Part shown: positions 6,426-12,162 of the stretch, in pieces
Layout of the letters: each line of letters begins with the position of its first letter
Position numbering within the stretch: position 1 is the first letter of the stretch
DNA from: Phycisphaerae bacterium
Lineage (GTDB): Bacteria; Planctomycetota; Phycisphaerae; Phycisphaerales; SM1A02
Direction of reading: 5' to 3'
NCBI GenBank assembly: GCA_002690755.1
Contig: NZFT01000031.1
Coordinates: 2,934-15,095, forward strand
DNA: 12,162 nucleotides
Translations under genes and position numbers: made by a program
Notes under the pieces: model-generated
The model's input: only the letters and a program-made list of their open reading frames with translations
Told to the model about the DNA's origin: nothing
Database searches by the model: none

Positions 6426-8165
6426 ATGGCATCCACCACCGCACTCTTCACCGGTCTTTCCGGTCTCACCAGCAATTCGCGTCGACTCGACGTGATCGGC
6501 AACAACATCGCCAACGTCAACACCACGGCCTACAAGTCGAATCGGATGACGTTCGCGCCGACCTTCAGTCGGAACTTCTCGCTCGGTACCGCGCCGGGAG
6601 ACGCGACCGGCGGAAGCAACCCGGGCCAGATCGGGCTCGGGGTCACCATCGGCGGGACCCAGCGCAACTTCACCAACGGTGCGATCGGCGTCACCGGCGT
6701 CGCCACCGATCTCGCGATCGAGGGTGACGGCTTCTTCATCGTGAACCAGGCGGGTTCGCGGTACTTCACCCGCTCGGGCGGCTTCATCCGCAATCCCGAG
6801 AACGACCTCATGACCCAGTCCGGGGCGAAGGTCATGGGCTACGAGGTGGACGACCAGTTCAACATCGTCGAGGGCAATCTCGCGGAGTTGAACATCCCGG
6901 TGGGCACGCTGACCCTCGCCGAGCAGACCAGCAACGTCATTTTCAACGGCAACCTGAACGCCTCCGGCGAGATCGCCACCCCCGGTTCGGTGCACGAGAC
7001 CCGCGCCTTCTACACCGACCCCGCCGGCACGGTTCCGGTCGACGGCTCGACCCAGTTCGGGGTGCAGGACATCTACGTGAGCGACGGTGCGGGTGGATTC
7101 ACGCTCGCCTTCGAGGCCGCGTCGGTGGTCGGCAGCACCATCACCATCGCCGGGGTCGAGAAGGGCGGCAAGGACCTCGGATCCGCCAGCTTCGAGATCA
7201 CCAGCAACGCGACGACCTTCGGCGACTACATCGACTTCCTCGACGAGTACCTCGGCACCGACTCCACCGCGATCGGCAGTGTGAGTGATCTCGGCGGCTC
7301 GGTCACCATCGGGGTCGACGGATCCATCGTGATCACTGGCAACGAAGGCACGGTGCAGGATCTCGACATCGAGACCGGCGACATCACGATCGACCCGCCG
7401 GGTGCCGGGCTCGCCAACCCCCTGGTGATGTCCAAGATCTCCGACGCGGAGGGCGAGAGCGTCCGGACCAGCTTCGTGGTCTACGACTCGCTCGGCACGC
7501 CGCTCACCATCGATCTCTCCTTCGTGCTGCAGGGCACCCAGGCCTCCGGTGGCACGACCTGGGAGTTCGTCGCGGAATCCAGCGACAACGACGCCACCGA
7601 CCGACTCCTCGCCCTCGGGGAGGTCAGTTTCGACGCGAACGGTCGATTCGTCGGTGCGACCAACCAGAGTTTCTCGATCCAGCGTGCGAACGGGGCGGTC
7701 AACCCGCTCACCGTCAACATGGACTTCGACAGCGGCACCGACTCGGTGTCGAGCTTCACCGACAGTGCCAGCAATTTCGCGGCCGTCTATCAGGACGGCT
7801 CGCCGATCGGCACCCTCGGCTCGTTCTCCATCGGCGAGGACGGGATGATCTCCGGCTCCTTCACCAACGGGCTCACCCGCACCATCGGCCAGGTCGCGCT
7901 CGCCAAGTTCTCCAACCCGGAAGGACTGGTCGACGTGGGCGACAATCTCTTCGGCGGCGGTCCGAACTCGGGCACGCCGCTGATCGCGACCGCCCGGGAG
8001 TTCGGCACCGGCCGGATCGTGGGCGGTGCCCTCGAACTCTCCAACGTGGATCTCTCGCAGGAGTTCATCGACATGATTCTCGCGTCGACCGGTTACTCGG
8101 CCGCAAGTCGGGTGATCACCACGACCGATGAACTGATGACGCAGCTGCTCGCCCTCGGTCGTTGA
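6426..8165 (+). CDS. flgE: Flagellar hook protein FlgE
   Basis: FlgE is the structural subunit of the hook, exported without a signal peptide by the flagellar type III system. The ATG has an excellent AAGGAG 6 bases upstream. The 579-residue protein is longer than the E. coli hook protein (about 400), with extra Gly/Ser/Thr/Asp-rich surface domains in the middle. The N-terminal rod motif is intact: LFTGLSGLTSNSRRLDVIGN, NIANVNTTAYKSNR (residues 7-40). The D1 block GDGFFIVNQAGSRYFTRSGG is at 100-119, followed by SGAKVMGY. The late signature FSNPEGL...GDNLF is at 495-509, and the C-terminal helix ends at VITTTDELMTQLLALGR. The usual C-terminal QR-Y-AN motif is changed to STGYSAAS (see findings). 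Possible confusion with FlgG or FlgF is unlikely given length and position after flgD. Confidence 0.95.
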   Translation: MASTTALFTGLSGLTSNSRRLDVIGNNIANVNTTAYKSNRMTFAPTFSRNFSLGTAPGDATGGSNPGQIGLGVTIGGTQRNFTNGAIGVTGVATDLAIEGDGFFIVNQAGSRYFTRSGGFIRNPENDLMTQSGAKVMGYEVDDQFNIVEGNLAELNIPVGTLTLAEQTSNVIFNGNLNASGEIATPGSVHETRAFYTDPAGTVPVDGSTQFGVQDIYVSDGAGGFTLAFEAASVVGSTITIAGVEKGGKDLGSASFEITSNATTFGDYIDFLDEYLGTDSTAIGSVSDLGGSVTIGVDGSIVITGNEGTVQDLDIETGDITIDPPGAGLANPLVMSKISDAEGESVRTSFVVYDSLGTPLTIDLSFVLQGTQASGGTTWEFVAESSDNDATDRLLALGEVSFDANGRFVGATNQSFSIQRANGAVNPLTVNMDFDSGTDSVSSFTDSASNFAAVYQDGSPIGTLGSFSIGEDGMISGSFTNGLTRTIGQVALAKFSNPEGLVDVGDNLFGGGPNSGTPLIATAREFGTGRIVGGALELSNVDLSQEFIDMILASTGYSAASRVITTTDELMTQLLALGR

Positions 8166-8184
8166 CGATCGAAGGGACGAGTCG

Positions 8185-8257
8185 CTCGAAGACGACGAGC
8201 CCACCGCGGTCGCGGGCGCCCGAGGGGACGCCTTCGGCCGCGGTTCGTCGTTTCGAG
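8185..8257 (+). terminator. Long imperfect hairpin after flgE (candidate operon terminator or 3' stabiliser)
   Basis: Between flgE and the next gene, CTCGAA-G-ACGACGA (8185-8198) pairs with TCGTCGT-TTCGAG (8245-8257) with one bulged G, giving 13 pairs. A second stem, ACCGCGG (8203-8209) with CCGCGGT (8238-8244), stacks inside it across a 4-base bulge, and GGCG/CGCC can close further in. No T-run follows, so it is not a textbook intrinsic terminator. It could still end the flagellar transcript or protect its 3' end. Confidence 0.4.
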
Positions 8258-8298
8258 GTCGGGGCTTCGACGAGGGCTTCGAATAGCATGGAGCGACG

Positions 8299-9819
8299 AT
8301 GAAGCGGAAACCCACGAGCAGACCCGGCAACCGTGCGCCGCGGACCGGCCCGCCGGATCCCGGTCTCCAACGGGCCACCGAACTCTTCCACTCCGGTCGC
8401 ACCGTGGAGGCTGCGAAGCTGGTGGATGCGGCGGTCGCCCGGAATCCGAAGGATCCGAACGCGCTGCGGATCAAGGCGTTGATCCTCCTGAAGGGAGGAT
8501 TGATGCTCGACGCCCAGCGGCTCCTCGATCGAGCCCACAAGGCCGACCCGCGCAATCCGATGATCCCGCTCGATCAGGCGGTGATCCACAAGCTCGGTGG
8601 CCGCTACCGGGAGATGATCGAATCGGCGCGTGAAGCATGTCGTCGCATGCCCGGCAACCGTCGCGCTGAAGCGATGCTCGTGCAGGCCCTCGAGGGTGCC
8701 GGCGATCACGATCGAGCGATCGAGGTCGTCGAGCGGGCGATCTCGAAGCGGGGGCTCGATCCGGAGATGGGGGAGTCATACGCGAACGTCCTCGAGCTCG
8801 CGGGACGTCGCGAGGACGCGATGGTGGTCGTGGATCGGCTGCTGGAGGCGTCGTCGACCCCGCCACCGATCCGACGCCGGCTGCTTCTCCACCGCGGCCG
8901 CATGCTCGAAAAACTGGAACGGTTCGACGAGGCGATGGACGCCTTCGACGCCGCACACGCGGTCCTGCCGGTGACGTTCGACCCCGATGCCTGGGATCGC
9001 AGGCTCGACGAGATCATCGCCGCGACCGATCGGATCGAAGCCGGATCGGTTCCCACCTCCGCGGAGTCGACCGAGGTTCCGGTGTTCATCGCATCGCTGC
9101 CGCGAAGCGGGACCTCGCTGGTGGAACGGATCATCGGTGTTCATCCCCAGGCGCACGGTGCAGGAGAGACCGGCCTGGTCGGCGACGTGCTTCGGGGATT
9201 TCGCGACGCGGTCGGTCCAGACGGCGTCGCGGGGCTCGCGGGCGCGTCGCCCGAACTGCTCGAGCGGATGCGTGCCGAATATCTCGAGCGGCAGACCGCG
9301 CTGTTCGGTCGTTCGGAGCGGATCGTCAACAAGCACCTCTCGAACTGGCAGCACCTTCCGGTGATCGGCCGGTGGTTTCCGCGGGCCCGCATCATCACGC
9401 TCGCTCGCACGCCGGGCGACGTGGCGATTTCGATCTACGGTCAGAATCTCGCGCACGATCGCATGCCCTGGACCACGCGGCTGGACTGGATCGGTCGCAT
9501 GATCCGCAGCCAGGCGCGATTCACGGATGCGATGCGCGAACGGGTGCCGAATCCGTGGTTCGAGGTCGACTACACCTCCCTGGTGACCGAGCCCGAACCC
9601 CGGATCCGCGACCTGATCGAGTTTCTCGGGCTTCCGTGGGATCCACGGTGCCTCGAGCCGCATCGCTCCGAGGCGGGGCGGGGTGGTCGCCGTTTCATGC
9701 CGACCCTGTCGATGCACCAGGTCCGGCAGCCGATCGGTCGTGGAGGGCTCGATCGGGCGAAGGCGTTCGGAGATCGGATGGCGGGCTTCGAACGCGGCTA
9801 CGACCCGGGCGGGAGCTGA
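8299..9819 (+). CDS. TPR-domain sulfotransferase (TPST-like, PAPS-dependent)
   Basis: The enzyme should transfer sulfate from PAPS to an acceptor; the acceptor is unknown. The product is 506 residues, with no signal peptide or membrane segment. Residues 20-240 are TPR-like helical repeats (for example AVARNPKDPNALRIKALILL, RAHKADPRNPMIPLDQAVIH, and a later unit at 195-225). Residues 260-460 are the sulfotransferase domain. The 5'-phosphosulfate loop SLPRSGTS is at 266-273. Glu290 in GAGETG falls where tyrosylprotein sulfotransferases carry their catalytic Glu (GEETR). Lys345 in NKHLSNW is conserved. Arg370 and Ser378 in LARTPGDVAIS match the 3'-phosphate-binding Arg/Ser pair, and YTSLVTEPE leading to FLGLPWDP closes the fold. 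GGAG stands 5 bases before the ATG. The gene follows the flagellar operon in the same direction after 133 bases, and is convergent with the PIN-TRAM gene. The fold is clear; the substrate is not. Confidence 0.88.
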   Translation: MKRKPTSRPGNRAPRTGPPDPGLQRATELFHSGRTVEAAKLVDAAVARNPKDPNALRIKALILLKGGLMLDAQRLLDRAHKADPRNPMIPLDQAVIHKLGGRYREMIESAREACRRMPGNRRAEAMLVQALEGAGDHDRAIEVVERAISKRGLDPEMGESYANVLELAGRREDAMVVVDRLLEASSTPPPIRRRLLLHRGRMLEKLERFDEAMDAFDAAHAVLPVTFDPDAWDRRLDEIIAATDRIEAGSVPTSAESTEVPVFIASLPRSGTSLVERIIGVHPQAHGAGETGLVGDVLRGFRDAVGPDGVAGLAGASPELLERMRAEYLERQTALFGRSERIVNKHLSNWQHLPVIGRWFPRARIITLARTPGDVAISIYGQNLAHDRMPWTTRLDWIGRMIRSQARFTDAMRERVPNPWFEVDYTSLVTEPEPRIRDLIEFLGLPWDPRCLEPHRSEAGRGGRRFMPTLSMHQVRQPIGRGGLDRAKAFGDRMAGFERGYDPGGS

Positions 9820-9832
9820 CCGCCGGGTTCGA

Positions 9833-11128
9833 TCAGTCCCGACGGGATTTCCGCCGTGCCGATCGGCCTCGATCGCCCGCGTTGTCGCGGCCTTCCTTCG
9901 GACCGGGGCCGGTCGCCTTGGGCTGGGACGTCGCGGCCCGCCCGATGGAGCCCGTGCGCGGCGTCTCCGGACCGGGATCCGTCGGAGCGCCGTCCGTGAT
10001 CTTCGCGAAGATCATTCTTCCGCCCGCGGTCTGGAGCGAATTGGTGATCACCGCTTCGACGACCTGCCCGACTCGTTCGCCGCCATCCTGGACCACGACC
10101 ATGCTGCCGTCCGGAAGGTAGCCGACGGCCTGCGACGGTTCCTCGCCGGCCTTGACGAGCTCGATCTCCATCGAGTCGCCGGGAAGGGAGGTGGGCCGGA
10201 GGGACCGGGCGACGTCGTTGATGTTGAGCACCGTCACGCCGTTGATCTCGGCGATCTTGCGCAGGTTCAGGTCGGAGGTCAGGATCCGCAGATCCTGGCC
10301 GCGAGCCATCTCGACCAGCATCGCGTCGACGCCCACGCCGGGGGGGCGGGTTCCGTCGATCGCGACGTCGAGGAATGGATTCTGCTGCATGTTCGCGACC
10401 ACGTCGAGGCCGCGGCGTCCGCGGATGCGCTTCTGACGATCACCGCTGTCGGAGAGTCGTTGGAGTTCCTCCAGCACGAACTCGGCGATCAGGATCGGCG
10501 CGTCGATGAATCCGGCCCGTCCGACGTCTTCGATCCGGCCGTCGACCAGCGAGGACGTGTCCACCAGCAAGGGTCGGATCCCCCGGACCTGGCGGGCGAA
10601 CTCGACGTAGGGAAGCACCACCCGGAAATCATCCTTGGTGGTCAGGACCACCGAGACCGAGAGGTAGCAGAAGACCAACGCGAGGGTCGCCTTCGAGACC
10701 CCGAGGTAGATGGAGGCGGTGCTCTCGAGCCCGCCCATCGCGTTGGCGACCACGTCGATCAGGAAGCTCACCGCGACCGCGGCGAGCAGTCCGAAGCAGA
10801 TGCCGAGGTAGACGCCGACCACGGAGGACAGCCGCTTGTTCGGGGTCATCACGTCGAGGACGATCACGATCGTCCCCACCGCCGCGCTGGCGAGCAGGAC
10901 GCCGAGGAACGTCTGCAGTCGGAATTCGAGGGGGCCCGACTGGCGACCGGCGATGGTCAGCATCGAGATCGAGACGAGGAGCACGAGGAAGAGCAGGCGG
11001 ACCACGAGCAGCAGCAGTCGCTGTGAACGGCGCCGGCTCGAGTCGAGATCCGAGGGGGTCACGATCGGGGAGACGGGGGGGGGAATGACGTCGTCGTTTT
11101 CCATCAAAACGGATTCTACGCGGTCCAC
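9833..11128 (-). CDS. Membrane-anchored PIN-TRAM domain protein (YacL family)
   Basis: This is the family of Bacillus YacL: four N-terminal membrane helices, a PIN nuclease-like domain and a C-terminal TRAM RNA-binding domain. Counting from the ATG at 11104, hydrophobic segments lie at about 30-51, 63-84, 93-117 and 129-153. The PIN domain spans 178-296, with acidic residues Asp182 (LLVDTSSLVDGR), Glu212/213 (FVLEELQ), Asp260 and Asp278 (LTSDLNL). The segment RIRGRRGLDV and the strand TVLNINDVARSLRP are typical. TRAM covers about 304-368 (GYLPDGSMVVVQDGG, ending LQTAGGRMIFAKI). A basic, disordered tail of about 55 residues follows. I chose the GTG at 11128 because GGAGG sits 5 bases before it and the ATG lacks a Shine-Dalgarno; this gives 431 residues instead of 423. 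Likely role: membrane-associated RNA cleavage or binding, function not established. It is divergent from the SRP RNA gene and dnaX. Confidence 0.92.
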   Translation of the reverse strand: MDRVESVLMENDDVIPPPVSPIVTPSDLDSSRRRSQRLLLLVVRLLFLVLLVSISMLTIAGRQSGPLEFRLQTFLGVLLASAAVGTIVIVLDVMTPNKRLSSVVGVYLGICFGLLAAVAVSFLIDVVANAMGGLESTASIYLGVSKATLALVFCYLSVSVVLTTKDDFRVVLPYVEFARQVRGIRPLLVDTSSLVDGRIEDVGRAGFIDAPILIAEFVLEELQRLSDSGDRQKRIRGRRGLDVVANMQQNPFLDVAIDGTRPPGVGVDAMLVEMARGQDLRILTSDLNLRKIAEINGVTVLNINDVARSLRPTSLPGDSMEIELVKAGEEPSQAVGYLPDGSMVVVQDGGERVGQVVEAVITNSLQTAGGRMIFAKITDGAPTDPGPETPRTGSIGRAATSQPKATGPGPKEGRDNAGDRGRSARRKSRRD

Positions 11129-11133
11129 CGTCG

Positions 11134-11138
11134 CCTCC
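11134..11138 (-). promoter_or_regulatory. Ribosome binding site supporting the GTG start of the PIN-TRAM gene
   Basis: On the minus strand GGAGG ends 5 bases before a GTG at 11128, in frame with the gene. The alternative ATG at 11104, eight codons later, has no comparable site, so GTG is preferred. Confidence 0.55.
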
Positions 11139-11161
11139 GGGCTTCGGAACCGGATTCGGGC

Positions 11162-11167
11162 TAGGAT
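11162..11167 (+). promoter_or_regulatory. Possible -10 element for the SRP RNA gene
   Basis: TAGGAT is one of few AT-leaning hexamers in this intergenic region and would place transcription start near 11174, at the foot of the extended SRP RNA stem. I see no good -35 at the right distance, so this is only a candidate. Confidence 0.2.
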
Positions 11168-11194
11168 GTCCCACCGGGCCGCGGATCGCGGCGC

Positions 11195-11302
11195 GGAGGA
11201 CGGTCGGGTCCGTCGGACGGACGGCTCGCCAACCTGGTCAGGGCTTGACGGCAGCAGCCATACGCTTCGTCGTTCGGGCCGTCGATCGCCTGGCCGTCCT
11301 CC
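11195..11302 (+). ncRNA. ffs: Small bacterial signal recognition particle RNA (4.5S-type)
   Basis: SRP RNA binds Ffh (SRP54) and FtsY to deliver nascent membrane proteins to the translocon. The domain IV core is clear: GGTCAGG (11236-11242), then a 3-pair stem GCT/GGC around the tetraloop TGAC (11246-11249), then AGCAGCC (11253-11259). Spacing is identical to E. coli 4.5S RNA (GGTCAGG-TCC-GGAA-GGA-AGCAGCC). The ends pair perfectly: GGAGGACGG (11195-11203) with CCGTCCTCC (11294-11302), and the 5' end lies 51 bases before the loop, close to the E. coli value of 52. ACGGC (11221-11225) pairs with GCCGT (11278-11282) inside. Pairing continues outward with GCGGCG (11188-11193) and CGTCGC (11304-11309), and weaker pairs extend to about 11175/11325, so the mature ends are uncertain. 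The gene lies directly upstream of dnaX, as scr does in Bacillus. The loop is UGAC, not GGAA. Confidence 0.87.
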
Positions 11303-11371
11303 ACGTCGCCATCCCGCGTCGCCCGTCGCCTTCCCTCGGCCGTTCTCCCGGCCCCCGACATCCGGTGCTCG

Positions 11372-12162
11372 ATGCCCGAAACCGCCACCGAAACTGTTCC
11401 CGGCTACCAGGTCCTCGCACGACGCTACCGGTCCAGGTCCTTCGGTGAGGTCGTGGGGCAGGAGTCGATCGCGGAGACGCTGGAACGCGCGATCGACCGG
11501 GATCGGACCGCCCACGCGTATCTCTTCTGCGGCACCCGCGGCGTCGGGAAGACCTCCATGGCGCGGATCTTCGCCCGGGCCCTCAACGCCACCGAGTCCG
11601 CGGGCGAAGGCCAGGCCGTCGAGGACGCCATCCTTCGTGGCGAGGACATGGACGTCGTGGAGATCGACGGCGCCAGCAACAACGGCGTGCAGGACGCCCG
11701 AGACCTGATCGCCAACGCGAGCATCCGGCCGGCGCGGTCGCCGTTCAAGATCTACATCATCGACGAAGTCCACATGCTTTCGAACGCGGCGTTCAACGCC
11801 CTGCTCAAGACCATGGAGGAGCCGCCGTCGCACGTGAAGTTCATCCTTTGCACGACGGAGCCGCACAAGGTCCTTCCGACCATCCAGAGCCGGTGCCAGC
11901 GCTTCGACTTCCGGCCGATCTCCGTGCCGGGAATCGCGGCGCACCTCGCCGACGTCCTCGCCCGGGAGTCGATCGAAGCCGACGAAGCGGTGGTGCTTCG
12001 CGTGGCGAGGCTCGCCAACGGTTCGATGCGGGACGGACTCAGCATCCTGGAGCGGATCGTCGCCGCGGCGGACGGCCGGCTCGACGCCGAACTGCTCGAA
12101 CGGGTGCTCGGCGTGCCGCCGGAGGACATCGTCCGGGACGTGGTGTCGGCGATCGGCGGGGG
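11372..12162 (+). CDS. dnaX: DNA polymerase III subunit gamma/tau, N-terminal part (3' end outside window)
   Basis: DnaX is the motor subunit of the clamp loader that places the beta sliding clamp on primed DNA. The 263 visible residues cover AAA+ domains I and II. The product begins MPETATETVPGYQVLARRYR; YQVLARRYRSRSF is the usual start of the conserved region, which supports this ATG although no Shine-Dalgarno is evident. Walker A GTRGVGKTS is at 54-62, Walker B IYIIDEVHML at 127-136, sensor 1 TTEP at 161-164, the SRC arginine finger at 173-175, and the sensor 2 Arg in GSMRD at 220. Between ALN (70-72) and VVEID (95-99) the zinc-binding module with four cysteines is missing: no Cys occurs from 62 to 159, and the linker is 4 residues shorter than in E. 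coli. The tau-specific C-terminus and any frameshift site lie beyond the window. The gene is downstream of the SRP RNA gene. Confidence 0.96.
   Translation, partial: MPETATETVPGYQVLARRYRSRSFGEVVGQESIAETLERAIDRDRTAHAYLFCGTRGVGKTSMARIFARALNATESAGEGQAVEDAILRGEDMDVVEIDGASNNGVQDARDLIANASIRPARSPFKIYIIDEVHMLSNAAFNALLKTMEEPPSHVKFILCTTEPHKVLPTIQSRCQRFDFRPISVPGIAAHLADVLARESIEADEAVVLRVARLANGSMRDGLSILERIVAAADGRLDAELLERVLGVPPEDIVRDVVSAIGG

Noticed and set aside
5853..8555. 900-codon open frame on the minus strand opposite flgE and its neighbours
   Set aside because: It mirrors flgE and the small flagellar gene in antisense, has a composition dominated by Gly, Arg, Val, Glu and Asp with no recognisable domain, and arises because GC-rich third positions remove stops from the antisense frame.
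9820..9832. Terminator between the convergent sulfotransferase and PIN-TRAM genes
   Set aside because: The gap is only 13 bases, with no stem or T-run.
11245..11250. TTGACG as a -35 promoter box for dnaX
   Set aside because: These bases are the tetraloop and closing pairs of the SRP RNA, and no -10 box lies at 16-18 bases downstream.
11129..11944. N-terminal extension of the PIN-TRAM frame back to 11944
   Set aside because: The open frame runs antisense through dnaX and the SRP RNA; family members start shortly before the four membrane helices, and GGAGG-GTG at 11128 gives a proper start.
1..12162. CRISPR arrays, transposons, prophage genes, tRNA or rRNA genes
   Set aside because: I saw no regularly spaced direct repeats, transposase or integrase motifs, or tRNA/rRNA signatures on either strand.

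Overview
This window is one contiguous piece of a GC-rich bacterial chromosome. By eye it is roughly two-thirds G+C, with strong G/C bias at third codon positions. It carries most of a flagellar export, rod and hook operon, followed by housekeeping loci. High GC, a Firmicutes-like flagellar gene order and divergent versions of familiar families suggest a flagellated member of a deep phylum. Planctomycetota, perhaps a Phycisphaerae-like lineage, is my best guess; it rests on general impression, not on a diagnostic marker.

Region 1 (1-8165, + strand) is a tightly packed flagellar operon: 3' end of fliG, fliH, fliI, fliJ, a MotE/YlxF-like membrane coiled-coil protein, fliK, flgD, a small flagellar operon protein, and flgE. 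Junctions are translationally coupled (4-base ATGA at fliH/fliI, TGATG at fliJ/motE-like, 68-base overlap into fliK) or have short gaps with clear Shine-Dalgarno sites. FliG is the rotor and switch ring. FliH, FliI and FliJ form the export ATPase complex. FliK measures hook length, FlgD caps the growing hook and FlgE is the hook subunit. The order matches the Bacillus/Clostridium-type fla/che operon but stops after flgE.

Region 2 (8166-9819) holds a long imperfect hairpin just after flgE, a plausible operon end, then a TPR plus sulfotransferase protein. Its active-site layout resembles tyrosylprotein sulfotransferases.

Region 3 (9833-12162) has a minus-strand YacL-type membrane PIN-TRAM gene, convergent with the sulfotransferase. 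Divergent from it are a small bacterial SRP RNA gene and the 5' part of dnaX (clamp-loader gamma/tau). SRP RNA next to dnaX is also the arrangement in Bacillus. The SRP RNA has a UGAC apical tetraloop instead of GGAA, and this DnaX lacks all four cysteines of the usual zinc module.

I see no mobile elements, CRISPR arrays, tRNAs or phage genes. I do not see a clearly new multi-gene system. The most notable points are the SRP RNA tetraloop, the zinc-less DnaX, the sulfotransferase beside the flagellar operon, and a strong excess of GATC sites.
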